NCBI GenBank assembly: GCA_947461145.1
Contig: CANHJD010000003.1
Location: 1 to 43,064, forward strand
Origin: Bacteriovoracaceae bacterium
GTDB taxonomy: Bacteria > Bdellovibrionota > Bacteriovoracia > Bacteriovoracales > Bacteriovoracaceae
DNA length: 43,064 nucleotides
Direction of reading: 5' to 3'
The notes below the pieces were generated by a model that saw nothing but the letters and a program-made list of their open reading frames with translations, ran no database searches and was not told where the DNA came from. This document shows, piece by piece, positions 16,029-25,567 of this stretch (the stretch's first letter is position 1; each line of letters begins with the position of its first letter). Position numbers and translations under genes: made by a program.

Positions 16029-16787
16029 ATGAAAATTATTTCGTGGAACGTCAACGGCATACGCGCCGTATATAAGAAGGGATTTCTTGAATGGTTCGCT
16101 AAAGAATCACCAGATATCCTATGCCTACAAGAGATTAAGGCCAACTTAGAACAATTCCCTGAGGGATTAACTGAGATTTCCGGTTATGAAATATTCCACA
16201 GTTCCGCTGATAAAAAGGGTTACTCTGGAGTAGCAACTTTTAGTCGTGAAAATTTTCTTGACACAAAAAAATTTGGAAAAGATCTTTACGATTCAGAAGG
16301 ACGTGTGCTTATCCACGAACATCGCGATTTTTTTCTTTTAAATGCTTATTTCCCAAATGGATCCAGAGATCATAGTCGCGTGCCGTTTAAAATGAACTTC
16401 TGTGAAGACATGTTAAAGAAAATCAACAAGCTTCAGGAAACAAAACCTGTAATCATTACGGGAGACTTCAATACGGCCCACTCTGAAATTGATCTGGCCA
16501 ATCCTAAATCAAACAGTAAAACAACTGGTTTTCTGCCAATTGAAAGGGCCTGGGTCGACAAACTTTTGTCTCAAGGCTGGATCGATATTTATCGAGAATT
16601 ACATCCAAAAAAAGTTGGGGCCTATACGTGGTGGAGTAATCGACCTACCGTTAGAGAGAGAAACATTGGATGGAGAATCGATTATTTCATCATCTGCCCA
16701 AAACTTATAAAGAGGGTAAAAAAAACAGACATTCTTTCGAACGTCATGGGTTCAGATCATTGTCCAATTGTTTTAGAACTAGATTGA
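16029..16787 (+). CDS. xth: Exodeoxyribonuclease III / AP endonuclease
   Basis: 252 residues, normal for the ExoIII family of base-excision repair nucleases that cut DNA 5' of abasic sites. Catalytic residues are all visible: Asn7 in SWNVNG, Glu35 in LCLQEIK, Asp146 and Asn148 in TGDFNTAH, Asp218 in WRIDYF and His244 in GSDHCPI. AGGA stands shortly before the ATG. Its end overlaps the convergent receiver gene by nine bases. Confidence 0.95.
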   Translation: MKIISWNVNGIRAVYKKGFLEWFAKESPDILCLQEIKANLEQFPEGLTEISGYEIFHSSADKKGYSGVATFSRENFLDTKKFGKDLYDSEGRVLIHEHRDFFLLNAYFPNGSRDHSRVPFKMNFCEDMLKKINKLQETKPVIITGDFNTAHSEIDLANPKSNSKTTGFLPIERAWVDKLLSQGWIDIYRELHPKKVGAYTWWSNRPTVRERNIGWRIDYFIICPKLIKRVKKTDILSNVMGSDHCPIVLELD

Positions 16788-17144
16788 AAGGAGATTTTTC
16801 ACTTCACTTAACATTTTACTAAAATCAATTGGCTTTAAAAGTACAAGATCAGGCTTCATCTCCTTAAGACTTTCGAGTAGGTGGCTATCTCCAGTAAGAA
16901 AAAGAAATTTCCCAGAATAAGTCTTCTCCTCCTTGAGGGCCATGAATAGATTCTTTCCCCCACCACAAGGCATTCTTACATCACTAATAATTAAATCATA
17001 ATGACAATCCCTGATCTTCTGAATCGCAGATTTTATATCTAAACAGGTATCAACTTGAATTGAGTAATTATCAAAATAATCAGCAACGAGCATCAGCAGC
17101 TCTTCTTCATCATCAACGTATAAAATTCTTGCCAGAGAGTTCAC
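16779..17144 (-). CDS. Stand-alone response-regulator receiver protein
   Basis: 121 residues from a GTG at 17144, preceded by AGGAGG with a five-base spacer. A frame extending to 17165 exists but would put that site inside the gene. The whole protein is one CheY-like receiver domain: acidic pair at 11-12 (VDDEEE), phospho-acceptor Asp55 in LIISDVRMP, Thr in FLTGD and Lys in VLLKPID. There is no output domain, so it must act by protein contact, as CheY or Spo0F do. No histidine kinase is nearby. The ribosome-binding site lies in a strong inverted repeat (separate entry). Confidence 0.88.
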   Translation of the reverse strand: MNSLARILYVDDEEELLMLVADYFDNYSIQVDTCLDIKSAIQKIRDCHYDLIISDVRMPCGGGKNLFMALKEEKTYSGKFLFLTGDSHLLESLKEMKPDLVLLKPIDFSKMLSEVKNLLSI

Positions 17145-17150
17145 GCAGAC

Positions 17151-17187
17151 CTCCTCATCAGTCACAGTATAAGTGACTAGTGAGGAG
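17151..17187 (-). promoter_or_regulatory. Hairpin covering the ribosome-binding site of the receiver gene
   Basis: On the minus strand the leader reads CTCCTCA, two bases, AGTCAC, a seven-base loop, GTGACT, two bases, TGAGGAG, then G, TCTGC and the GTG start. The arms pair 7 + 6 bp, with a central two-base step of one mismatch and one possible G-U. The 3' arm contains most of the AGGAGG ribosome-binding site, so folding would block initiation. A DNA operator with dyad symmetry is the alternative. Confidence 0.55.
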
Positions 17188-17293
17188 ACTGTTGAAAATG
17201 AATAAATTAATGAATCAAATAAACTGATTTAAATGTCTTGGCGCGTGTTCCTTAAGTATTGGAGGCAAGAGTGTCCATTTAATTAGTCAAATT

Positions 17294-18595
17294 TTACTTA
17301 AAAATAGCTAACCCTTTAAAGTAAGTCATACTGACAAGATGATCATACAGGGATCTTTTAAGTTTATACTGACCAATGATTTTCTGGAGAATCTCTTCAG
17401 GATTACGACCAGTCATATTTTTCTTCATCGGCACAACAATAAAGTTTGCGTCTTTTTCTTTTTCGAAATTTCCAGCGCTTTTTCCCAACCCAAGAATTTT
17501 AGCACCGGCCAAAGTTGAACGATAAAGTGCCATGACATAAGTGGCATCGGTTATATTTTTTTTCTTATTTTGATCGACAAAACTTCTCATCACATCAAAC
17601 ATGGATAAAAATGGACCACCTCCTATATCAGAACCAAGCGCCCAAGTTATTTTTGCTTTTTCAACCTTCTTGAAATCAAAAAGACCTGATCCAAGCCCCT
17701 TGTCTTTAATTGGGGCATTTGAGGTTGGACAATGAATAATTGAAGTTTTCGTTTTTTTAAGAACCTTTAATTCATTCGAGCTAAGATGAATCCCATGTCC
17801 CATTAATGAGCGTTTTCCTAGCATCCCTGTTTTCTGATAGATTTCAGTATAATTTGAAACTTTTTCAAAGCCGGGAATCTTGCGATAAATTGATAAAACA
17901 AAATCGATCTCGGCAGGAGTCTCTGAAAGATGGGTTTGCTTAAAGCAATTAGCCTTATCGGCCATCTGACTCCCCTTTTTCATCACTTTGGGAGTCGTCG
18001 TAATAGCAAATCTTGGTGTAAAACAATGACGCTTACCATATTTTTTTATTAACTTTTTTGTCAGAGCAAGTGAATCATCCTCGGTCTGTGTCAGCTTCTC
18101 CGGTGAATACATGTTCATAAGAACGTTCCCGATAACAAAATCTCCCTTAACTTCGCTCATAGCAGCATCTAGGGCTACCTCGTGGATTGAACTATAGCAG
18201 GCGCCGCCAATTGTTCCAGCTGAGGCAAGCTTTTTAAAAAACTTCTTTGCTTTGTCTTTCGCATATTTTTTATTGGCAAATTTCATTTCTGTAGGGAAAG
18301 TATACTTCTCTAACCACTCGAGAAGAGAATCTTTAGGCATTTCCCGCACCTCGTCTTGCACCCAGTGAAAATGCATATCAAAAAAACCTGGCAAAATGAG
18401 GGAGTGACCAAAATCTTTCGTATTAGTTTTTGTCATTTGAGAAGAATACTTTTTCAGTCCTTTTTCAATTGGCAAAAGGTCTTTAATCTTTCCCTCTTTA
18501 ACAACAAGTAAGCCTTGAGGAAAATAATCACACTTAGTATCCGTTTTTGGATTAAGAATAACACCCTTATAAAACATCTTTTTTTGCGACGCCAC
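17294..18595 (-). CDS. guaD: Guanine deaminase-like amidohydrolase
   Basis: 433 residues, the usual size. A cytoplasmic zinc hydrolase expected to turn guanine into xanthine in purine salvage. Metal and active-site residues are in order: His75 and His77 in FFDMHFH, His222 in QTHLSE, His267 in LMGHGIHLS and Asp323 in GSDIGGG. The block LLEWLEKYTFPTE at about 91-103 is characteristic of guanine deaminase within the amidohydrolase superfamily. Translation appears to start at a GTG (18595), which has only a weak GGGT upstream; an internal ATG at 18577 has none. No other purine genes are adjacent. No terminator is visible downstream. Confidence 0.85.
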   Translation of the reverse strand: MASQKKMFYKGVILNPKTDTKCDYFPQGLLVVKEGKIKDLLPIEKGLKKYSSQMTKTNTKDFGHSLILPGFFDMHFHWVQDEVREMPKDSLLEWLEKYTFPTEMKFANKKYAKDKAKKFFKKLASAGTIGGACYSSIHEVALDAAMSEVKGDFVIGNVLMNMYSPEKLTQTEDDSLALTKKLIKKYGKRHCFTPRFAITTTPKVMKKGSQMADKANCFKQTHLSETPAEIDFVLSIYRKIPGFEKVSNYTEIYQKTGMLGKRSLMGHGIHLSSNELKVLKKTKTSIIHCPTSNAPIKDKGLGSGLFDFKKVEKAKITWALGSDIGGGPFLSMFDVMRSFVDQNKKKNITDATYVMALYRSTLAGAKILGLGKSAGNFEKEKDANFIVVPMKKNMTGRNPEEILQKIIGQYKLKRSLYDHLVSMTYFKGLAIFK

Positions 18596-18640
18596 AGTTT
18601 ACCCTTTTTGCTGGCTATTAAGAATTGAGCAGTTTAACCT

Positions 18641-19963
18641 ATGATCATTATGAGATTTAAAACTATACTCCTCTTCCTTCTGTTTGTCTTGACTCTTTTC
18701 CCATTCACGGCTTCTGCAACTCCCTATGAAGTAAAAGAAATAAGTATTTTGGAAATAAAATCAGCCATCACTCCGGCGACTTATGATTACTTACAGTTTC
18801 AATTTAACAATATTCCTGAGGGAAGCCTCATTCTCATTAAAATAAATACCCCCGGTGGATTAATTTCCACTACAAAAGATATCCTTTCTCTCATAGGTTC
18901 CCAGACGAAACCTGTTGCTATCTGGGTTACACCAGAGGGAGCTTCTGCTTCCAGTGCCGGAGCCATTATTGCCTCTTCTGCTCATTTCATTCTAATGTCA
19001 GAAGGAACAAACATTGGAGCAGCAACACCTGTTGGATTAGGTGAAGACATTCAACAAAAAGATGGTCGTGCTAAAGCGCTAAACGATCTTAAGGCAGTTG
19101 TTCGTTCTTTGAGTGAATCAAGAGGAAGACCTGCAAGACCATTTGAAGAAATGATTGAATCTGCAAAATCATTCACTGACAAAGAGGCGATAAATTTAAA
19201 AATAGCTGATGCTATAATGAAAAATTTAAATTCAATAGAAACTCATTTGAACCAAAAAGTTTTTAAAATTCAGGGGACAAGCTATGAACTTTTAATTGGA
19301 AAAAATGTTCCATCAAAAATCTATCCCCCTTCAACAGGCCAATTAATTCTTGAAGTCCTTGCAAACCCCTCTACGGCGTATTTTCTCTTTTTGATTGGGG
19401 TTGCTCTCCTTTACTTTGAATTTCAAGCACCAGGAGGCTATATCGCTGGAGCGATAGGAGTCACTTTCCTTATCCTAGCGGCTATTGCCTTTCAAGTTCT
19501 TCCACTTAATTGGGGTGCTCTTTTTCTAATTCTTACTGGAGTTATTTTACTCATTATGGAAATTTATATTACAAGTTATGGACTTTTGGGTCTCGGCGGT
19601 TTCGCCTCATTTATCATGGGTTCACTTTTTCTCTTTCATGGTGAAAGTGGGTTTATCGCAATCGATTATCCTGCCCTCATTTCAATTTTATTGGCAGTTG
19701 CTACAAGCGTCGGGATTATTGGTTGGTACCTCATAAGAGAAAAGAGAAGACGGCCCAAACATGAAGATTTCTTTCTACCGTTAGGTTCTCAAGGAATTGT
19801 TTTATCTAATCTAGAAGAATCCCATTTGTATCAAGTTAAAGTCAGAGGCGAAATATGGAGGGCGGAATCACACTCAACACTTAAGGCTGGTGACTTCGTG
19901 GAAATTCTCTCAATTGATCGTGAAAAATTATTAGCAAAAATTATTAAAGTAAATAAGGAGTAA
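18641..19963 (+). CDS. NfeD-family membrane serine protease, long form
   Basis: 440 residues. After a signal peptide comes a ClpP-class protease domain with probable catalytic Ser105 in GASASSAGA and Lys145 in GRAKALND. Next are four to five membrane helices (about 240-365), then a soluble C-terminal OB-fold domain of NfeD type ([11 protein letters not shown] to the end). Long NfeD proteins are known partners of stomatin-like proteins, which they cleave. The slipin gene begins two bases after this stop, the standard operon. ATGs at 18641 and 18650 are both possible; neither has a clear ribosome-binding site. Confidence 0.9.
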   Translation: MIIMRFKTILLFLLFVLTLFPFTASATPYEVKEISILEIKSAITPATYDYLQFQFNNIPEGSLILIKINTPGGLISTTKDILSLIGSQTKPVAIWVTPEGASASSAGAIIASSAHFILMSEGTNIGAATPVGLGEDIQQKDGRAKALNDLKAVVRSLSESRGRPARPFEEMIESAKSFTDKEAINLKIADAIMKNLNSIETHLNQKVFKIQGTSYELLIGKNVPSKIYPPSTGQLILEVLANPSTAYFLFLIGVALLYFEFQAPGGYIAGAIGVTFLILAAIAFQVLPLNWGALFLILTGVILLIMEIYITSYGLLGLGGFASFIMGSLFLFHGESGFIAIDYPALISILLAVATSVGIIGWYLIREKRRRPKHEDFFLPLGSQGIVLSNLEESHLYQVKVRGEIWRAESHSTLKAGDFVEILSIDREKLLAKIIKVNKE

Positions 19964-19965
19964 TT

Positions 19966-20709
19966 ATGTCTATGGTGCTTTTACCGTTTATTATTTTTGT
20001 AGCCCTGATATTATTCAGTACGTTCAAAGTTCTTAATGAATTTGAACGTGGAGTTATTCTAAGATTAGGTAAATTTTCAGGTGTCAGAGGTCCTGGTCTA
20101 ATTATCCTTGTCCCAGGACTTGAAAAAATGATCAAGGTCGATCTCAGATTGGTGACGATGGATGTTCCGGCCCAGGATATTATCTCAAAGGATAACGTAA
20201 CTTTAAAAGTAAACGGTGTGGTTTACTTCAAAGTGAGCAGTCCAGAGCACGCGATTATTACTGTTGAAAATTATTATCATGCGACTGCGCAAATTGCCCA
20301 AACGACTTTGCGCTCTGTTGTTGGGCAATACGAACTCGACGAGATACTTGCTCACCGTGACCAAATCAATGGAAGACTTCAAGAAATTTTAGACGAAGTG
20401 ACTGAGCCATGGGGAATAAAAGTGACAAATGTGGAAGTCAAAGCAATTGACTTGCCTATTGAAATGCAAAGAGCAATGGCCAAGCAAGCAGAAGCTGAAA
20501 GAGAAAAAAGAGCAAAAATTATTTCTGCTCAAGGTGAATTTGAAGCTTCTCAAAAACTTGCTGAAGCTGCAAAAGTATTGGGTGAACAGAAAGATGCAAT
20601 AACACTTCGATATCTTGAAACCATGAGAGAAATCTCTGCCTCAGGTAACAGCACCACTTCATTTTTTCCACTACCGATAAATCTGTTTGATAAACTGCTA
20701 ACGAAATAA
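19966..20709 (+). CDS. Slipin (stomatin/prohibitin-like SPFH membrane protein)
   Basis: 247 residues. One N-terminal membrane helix ([18 protein letters not shown]), then the SPFH/Band 7 domain ([44 protein letters not shown]) and a coiled-coil segment rich in Ala, Glu and Lys ([20 protein letters not shown]). It forms membrane-bound oligomers thought to organise membrane microdomains. GGAG lies shortly before the ATG. Cotranscribed with nfeD; a long hairpin terminator follows. Confidence 0.92.
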   Translation: MSMVLLPFIIFVALILFSTFKVLNEFERGVILRLGKFSGVRGPGLIILVPGLEKMIKVDLRLVTMDVPAQDIISKDNVTLKVNGVVYFKVSSPEHAIITVENYYHATAQIAQTTLRSVVGQYELDEILAHRDQINGRLQEILDEVTEPWGIKVTNVEVKAIDLPIEMQRAMAKQAEAEREKRAKIISAQGEFEASQKLAEAAKVLGEQKDAITLRYLETMREISASGNSTTSFFPLPINLFDKLLTK

Positions 20710-20714
20710 GTTTG

Positions 20715-20756
20715 ATTGGTAAGGGGCAATTTTAAATTGCCCCTTACCAATTTTTT
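20715..20756 (+). terminator. Long-stem terminator of the nfeD-slipin operon
   Basis: An 18-bp perfect inverted repeat (arms at 20715-20732 and 20734-20751, core GGTAAGGGGCAATTT) is followed by six T at 20751-20756. The 3' arm covers the last codons and stop of the convergent small-protein gene ending at 20744. No T-run exists on the minus strand, so it acts on the plus strand. Confidence 0.85.
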
Positions 20757-21004
20757 GAACCAAGTTGCTTAAAGTTTTTTTCAATTTTATCTAGTTCTTT
20801 TGTCTCATCAGCACTCACTGAATCTTCTTCTTCAACTGAAGCGGGTGCTCTCGTTACGGCTTCACGAGTTTTCAGGGCCTGATCATTATCGGTGTTTATA
20901 TCTTTTTGAACGTCATCCATAAGCACTTTGTTAAAATCTTTCACATCCTTTCCCATGGCAAGACCAGAAGCCAAAACAAAAAGCAAGGTAAGTGAAAACT
21001 TCAT
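20744..21004 (-). CDS. Small secreted acidic protein, unknown function
   Basis: 86 residues from the ATG at 21004, chosen because AGGAG lies eight bases upstream and it gives a clean signal peptide (MKFSLTLLFVLASGLAMG). The mature part is about 68 residues, acidic and helical, with no cysteine (DDVQKDINTDNDQALKTREA, ETKELDKIEKNFKQLG). No family recognised. Its end lies inside the slipin terminator. Confidence 0.68.
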   Translation of the reverse strand: MKFSLTLLFVLASGLAMGKDVKDFNKVLMDDVQKDINTDNDQALKTREAVTRAPASVEEEDSVSADETKELDKIEKNFKQLGSKNW

Positions 21005-21087
21005 AAAGATATCTCCTGTTAACACTTTTATCGGTTAATCCGGAGAGAAAAATTAGATTTTTAGTGGGAATTATAACTGATTGAAAT

Positions 21088-21119
21088 CAAAAAAAAGGGA
21101 GGCCTTAGGCCTCCCTTTT
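21088..21119 (-). terminator. Intrinsic terminator of typA
   Basis: An 8-bp GC-rich stem (GGGAGGCC at 21097-21104, GGCCTCCC at 21108-21115) with a three-base loop is followed on the minus strand by eight T. It is adjacent to the typA stop codon; four T on the plus strand give weak activity in the other direction. Confidence 0.88.
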
Positions 21120-21121
21120 CA

Positions 21122-22930
21122 TTAACGTACTACTTTACGTTGGTTTTGATTAAGTTCTTTTTTACGGATACGGATACTCTTAGGAGTCACTTCAACCCAC
21201 TCATCTTCATCAATCCAGTCCAATGCCCAATCAAGAGTTCTTGGAGTAATAGGAGGAAGTATGACGTTCTCATCTTTACCGGCCGTACGAACAGATGAAA
21301 GATGTTTTTCTCGGCAAACGTTTACGTTCAAGTCATTTGGACGAGTATGCTCGCCTACAACTTGTCCTTCATAAGTCATTTCAGTTGGAAGAACAAATTG
21401 CTTCCCAGAAGAAAGAAGATTGAAAAGAGCATATGGCGTAATTTTACCTGCGCGGTCAGAAATAAGGGCTCCGTTCTGACGGGCCAGCATTTTTCCAACA
21501 AACGGCTCATAGCCTACGAAGTAAGAAGACATCAATCCCTGACCTTTCGTATCAGTGAGAAATGTAGAACGATAGCCAATAAGTCCACGAGATGGAACAT
21601 GGAATTCCATACGTGTGCGACCTTCACCAAATGGGGCCATCGCCTCTAAACGGCCTTTACGAGTAGCCATCTTTTCAGTGATAGCACCACAAGATTCATT
21701 AGGAACATCGAGAACAAGTCTTTCGAATGGCTCATTCAAAACACCATCTATTTCTTTTGTAATAACTTGTGGACGAGCAATCATAAGCTCAAACCCTGCT
21801 CTACGGATTTCTTCAAAAACTACGGCAACCTGTAATTCTCCACGCGCTTTCAAGATAAAAACTTTTGGATCATTTGTTGGTTCATATTTTAAAGAAACGT
21901 TTTTTCTAATGGCATCGATCAGGAACTCTTCAAGTTTTCTTGAAGTAAGGTATTCACCTTCCTGACCAGACATCGGTGAAGTTGAAACTGAAACCTGTAC
22001 CGAAACTGTTGGTGGCTCCACTTCAATACGAGGAAGTGCTTCTGGTTTGTCTGTTGCGGCAAGAGTATCACCGATATCTCCATGCTCAAGACCAGAAACG
22101 ATCACAATCTCTCCGGCCTCTGCAGATTCAACCTGGGCCATACCAAGTCCATCGAAAATCTGAAGTGAAGTAACTTTAAAGTTTTTTACTTTTCCTTCTG
22201 CATTTATATGGGCAAGTTGTTTGCCATTCTGAAGTAGTCCACGCTGAATACGTCCGACCATCAAAGTACCAAGATAATTTGAGTAAGAAAGATTTGTCAC
22301 AAGCAACTGAGCAGGACCTTCCTTATCAAACTTTGGCGAAGGATAGTAGTCACTTACAAGGAAATCTAGAAGAGGATCCATCACGCCTTCACGACGATTT
22401 TTATCTTTAGAAACGTAAGCATTTCTGCCCGATCCATAATAGAAAGGAATATCAAGATCTATATCATGACCTGAGTTTGTAGCGAGCTCAAGAAGAAGAT
22501 CCTCTACTTCAGATTGAACCTCATCAATTCTTTCATCTGAGCGGTCAACCTTATTAATAAACACACCAACGTGGATTCCGCGCTCAAGAGCTTTTGAAAG
22601 AACAAAACGAGTTTGTGGAAGAGGCCCTTCAGAGGCATCAACAAGAAGAAGAATACCATCAACCATCATCAGAGATCTTTCCACTTCACCACCGAAGTCG
22701 GCGTGACCTGGAGTATCAAGAAGGTTAACCTTTGTTCCCTTCCAACGGATGGCACAGTTTTTAGCTTTAATTGTAATTCCACGCTCACGCTCTAGCTCGC
22801 CAGAATCCATGACACGCTCTTGCACCTGTTCGTGTGCAGAGAAAGTACCAGAGTACTTTAAAAGTTGGTCAACGAGAGTTGTTTTACCGTGATCCACGTG
22901 GGCCACGACGGCAATGTTCTTTAAGTTCAT
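21122..22930 (-). CDS. typA: Translational GTPase TypA/BipA
   Basis: 602 residues from the ATG at 22930, which has AAGGA five bases upstream; an open frame extends 22 codons further but without a start signal. A ribosome-binding GTPase involved in ribosome assembly and stress adaptation. Visible are the P-loop [10 protein letters not shown] at about 10-19, switch [33 protein letters not shown], and the BipA-specific C-terminal parts ([30 protein letters not shown]). The length is typical. Single gene with its own terminator. Confidence 0.96.
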   Translation of the reverse strand: MNLKNIAVVAHVDHGKTTLVDQLLKYSGTFSAHEQVQERVMDSGELERERGITIKAKNCAIRWKGTKVNLLDTPGHADFGGEVERSLMMVDGILLLVDASEGPLPQTRFVLSKALERGIHVGVFINKVDRSDERIDEVQSEVEDLLLELATNSGHDIDLDIPFYYGSGRNAYVSKDKNRREGVMDPLLDFLVSDYYPSPKFDKEGPAQLLVTNLSYSNYLGTLMVGRIQRGLLQNGKQLAHINAEGKVKNFKVTSLQIFDGLGMAQVESAEAGEIVIVSGLEHGDIGDTLAATDKPEALPRIEVEPPTVSVQVSVSTSPMSGQEGEYLTSRKLEEFLIDAIRKNVSLKYEPTNDPKVFILKARGELQVAVVFEEIRRAGFELMIARPQVITKEIDGVLNEPFERLVLDVPNESCGAITEKMATRKGRLEAMAPFGEGRTRMEFHVPSRGLIGYRSTFLTDTKGQGLMSSYFVGYEPFVGKMLARQNGALISDRAGKITPYALFNLLSSGKQFVLPTEMTYEGQVVGEHTRPNDLNVNVCREKHLSSVRTAGKDENVILPPITPRTLDWALDWIDEDEWVEVTPKSIRIRKKELNQNQRKVVR

Positions 22931-23192
22931 GAATGTCCTTATTAAGGGAGTAATTTTGGGCGAGTCTACACGAGACGATAAGAAATGACGAGTCATACTT
23001 CTTAAGAAATGAATAATTTACAACGAATAACGATTGAAATTACAAATACTTAGGTTCAAATGAAAGTGGGATAAGAACAAGATCATAATCAGTTCCTCAG
23101 TAATAATTTCAACTTCACTTGTCGCCATCTTAATACCTAGCTAAAAAGTAAAAAAATCTAATCAAGTAAACTTTTAATACACTGGAGTCTCT

Positions 23193-23747
23193 ATGAAAAT
23201 CCTATCAGTCGGACTTTTGGCTCTCTTTTCATTAACTGCATTTGGACAAAATACTTTTGATCATATGCCTAAAGGAGCTCTAAAAACGGGTCGCCTCTCT
23301 TCAGGAAACTATCTCTTTAAGAGTGTCTCTAACTCTGCAAGAGAAATTCCTTCAAATATCCTGATCGCAGAAATTAGCGATTTAAAAAGGCAAAAAAACT
23401 CTGGTTATTCACACAATGTAGGAAAGTATGACCCAGAGGCAACTGGAAGGATTACAGATATAAACACCACCTTCAAAATAAAAATTAAAATAAACAAACA
23501 AAATTATGACTGCCAAATGAGCTCTGCCCTTTTAAGCGATAGTTTTGATTTTATTGGTTATGATGATGCACGCTTTACTTGTGAAGTTCATACTCCTTAT
23601 CGTGCTCATAAAATTATAATGAGAGACTATAGCGAAAATCGTAATCGAAATGGCAAAGAATTTTACGAACTTGGACTCGCGGCAATTGAATCAGGATTTT
23701 CAGGCGGAAAGAAAACTCTCATACTTGCTGAAATTATTGCGAAATAA
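23193..23747 (+). CDS. Secreted protein, unknown function
   Basis: 184 residues with a signal peptide (MKILSVGLLALFSLTAFG, cleavage before QNTF). The mature protein has two cysteines, in NYDCQMS and RFTCEVH, about 25 residues apart, likely a disulfide, and strand-like blocks (FKIKIKINKQ, KTLILAEIIAK). No motif recognised. GGAG lies five bases before the ATG. It stands alone between typA and the flavoprotein gene. Confidence 0.7.
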   Translation: MKILSVGLLALFSLTAFGQNTFDHMPKGALKTGRLSSGNYLFKSVSNSAREIPSNILIAEISDLKRQKNSGYSHNVGKYDPEATGRITDINTTFKIKIKINKQNYDCQMSSALLSDSFDFIGYDDARFTCEVHTPYRAHKIIMRDYSENRNRNGKEFYELGLAAIESGFSGGKKTLILAEIIAK

Positions 23748-23758
23748 GACTTAAACTT

Positions 23759-23789
23759 GGGTCAAGAATTAAATATGAATTCTTGGCCC
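23759..23789 (+). terminator. Hairpin after the secreted-protein gene
   Basis: Arms GGGTCAAGAATT (23759-23770) and AATTCTTGGCCC (23778-23789) pair over 12 positions including one G-T, with a seven-base loop, 12 bases after the stop. No T-run follows immediately, so it is a weak terminator candidate. Confidence 0.4.
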
Positions 23790-23905
23790 GGTTCAAACGA
23801 TAGAATTTTTTAACGACCATCACATTTTTTCGAAATTCACTACTAAGCCTTGATGACGATTCTATTCTTGGTCAAGAGATTCAATTCTATAGGGAAAACC
23901 CAGAT

Positions 23906-25462
23906 TTACTTGATTAGGCCTTCTTGCTTTAAAACACTAAGAGCACACTTCACTCCATCAACGGCAGCTGAAGTAATCCCTCCGGCATAGCCTGCACCTT
24001 CACCACATGGATAAAGGCCCTTATGAGATTGAGACATGAGTGTTTCTTTATCGCGAAGAATTGTTAATGGAGCAGATGTTCGAGTTTCAGGAGCAATTAA
24101 CAATCCGTCTTCATGAATAAATCCAGGAAGATCTCTATTAAATTCTTCAAGACCCTTTTTTAGGTGTTCAACAATAAAGGCCGGAAAAATCTGGCGAATA
24201 TCTGCTTTAAAAATCCCAGAGGGAGAAGAGGATTTAGGAAGAGGTTTATCATTCAACTTACCAGTCATAAACTCTTTTATAGTCATCGCCGGTAATTCTC
24301 GACCAGTCCCATGTTTTTTTGAAAGCTGAAATGCTTTTTCTTCTATTTCATGCTGGAATCGAAGTCCTGCCATTAAGTCTTTTTCCTTAAGATCAGTCTC
24401 AGACTTTACAGAGACAACAAGAGCAGCATTAGACCAATGTGAGTTTCGAGCATAGTTACTCATTCCATTGACCACAATCCCCTCTTTTTCTGTACCTGAG
24501 GAAAGCACAAATCCACCAGGGCACATGCAAAAACTATAAACACCTCTATCAGTCCACTTATCATGCCAACTTAATCGATAACGAGCAGATTGCATTTCTG
24601 GGGCTTCACAAAACTTTCCATGCTGAAGCTGATCGATATAGCGCCTAGGATGCTCCACTCGAACTCCAACTGCAAAATCCTTGGCCTTCATTGCTACGTT
24701 TATCTGACCTAGATGCCCATAAAGTTCTTGAGCAGAATGACCAGTGGCTAAAATCACATGATCAGAATAAAGATCTTCTCCATTTTGAAGCTTCACCCCG
24801 ATTACTTTTTGATCTTTTGTGATCAAACTTTCTACTTTGGAGTTATATCTGATTTCACAGTTTTGAGAGCGAAGCCAGTTTGAAATATGAGTGATAATGC
24901 CACGAATTTTATTTGACCCTAAGTGAGGATTTGAAACATAGGCCGTATCAGCTGGAGCCCCGAAGTCTACAAACTTCTTCATGACGTATGAAACAAGATC
25001 AGACTTAATTCGAGTGATAAGCTTTCCATCAGAGAAAAGTCCAGCTCCCCCCTCACCATAACAAACATTGGTTTCAGGATCTAGTTCGCCATAACGCCAA
25101 AACTTTGCAATATGAAGCATTCGTTTACTTGCCTCATCACCTCTTTCTAAAATAATTGAAGGCACGCCATGCTCGGCTAGCCTTACAGCACAAAATAAAC
25201 CACCTGGCCCGGCACCAATAATAATGGGCCTATTTTTAAGAGGCAAAAACTTTGTAAACCCTTCATCTTGCGGATATTGATCATCCTTACTTGTAAGCCC
25301 TTCAATTATATAAAGATAAACAGGTTTTTTACCCCTAGGAGCTCCACGAGCATCAAGACTTTTCGAAATAGTTCTATATTCCAAAACTTCTGGATGGGTT
25401 TTCTTGATATAGACGTCTAGATCGACATCGAATTCTAGTTGAAACTGGTATTTTTTAGACAT
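23906..25462 (-). CDS. FAD-dependent dehydrogenase of the COG2509 type
   Basis: 518 residues from the ATG at 25462; a TTG start 11 codons upstream is possible but less likely. An N-terminal roughly 80-residue domain precedes the FAD-binding loop IIIGAGPGGLFCAVRLAEHG (GAGPGG at 83-88). Other family blocks are CYGEGGAGLFSDGKL, VILATGHSA, FAVGVRVEHP, CMCPGGFV and the C-terminal GLYPCGEGAGYAGGITSAA. These mark the uncharacterised FAD-dependent dehydrogenase family found widely in bacteria. Substrate unknown. Divergent from cinA. Confidence 0.85.
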   Translation of the reverse strand: MSKKYQFQLEFDVDLDVYIKKTHPEVLEYRTISKSLDARGAPRGKKPVYLYIIEGLTSKDDQYPQDEGFTKFLPLKNRPIIIGAGPGGLFCAVRLAEHGVPSIILERGDEASKRMLHIAKFWRYGELDPETNVCYGEGGAGLFSDGKLITRIKSDLVSYVMKKFVDFGAPADTAYVSNPHLGSNKIRGIITHISNWLRSQNCEIRYNSKVESLITKDQKVIGVKLQNGEDLYSDHVILATGHSAQELYGHLGQINVAMKAKDFAVGVRVEHPRRYIDQLQHGKFCEAPEMQSARYRLSWHDKWTDRGVYSFCMCPGGFVLSSGTEKEGIVVNGMSNYARNSHWSNAALVVSVKSETDLKEKDLMAGLRFQHEIEEKAFQLSKKHGTGRELPAMTIKEFMTGKLNDKPLPKSSSPSGIFKADIRQIFPAFIVEHLKKGLEEFNRDLPGFIHEDGLLIAPETRTSAPLTILRDKETLMSQSHKGLYPCGEGAGYAGGITSAAVDGVKCALSVLKQEGLIK

Positions 25463-25567
25463 ATTTGAAGCCGTTTTTACATTATGCACAAGCAAAAATC
25501 AAAGATATTCTTACCAAAATGAAAACAGGGACTTATAGTATAAAGGGCCTATTCATTTGAGGTTTTT

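Noticed and set aside
22980-23003. Interrupted inverted repeat upstream of typA (AAGAA, ATGAC/GTCAT, TTCTT)
   Set aside because: Only five uninterrupted central pairs, no relation to the ribosome-binding site and no known typA leader element; left unannotated.
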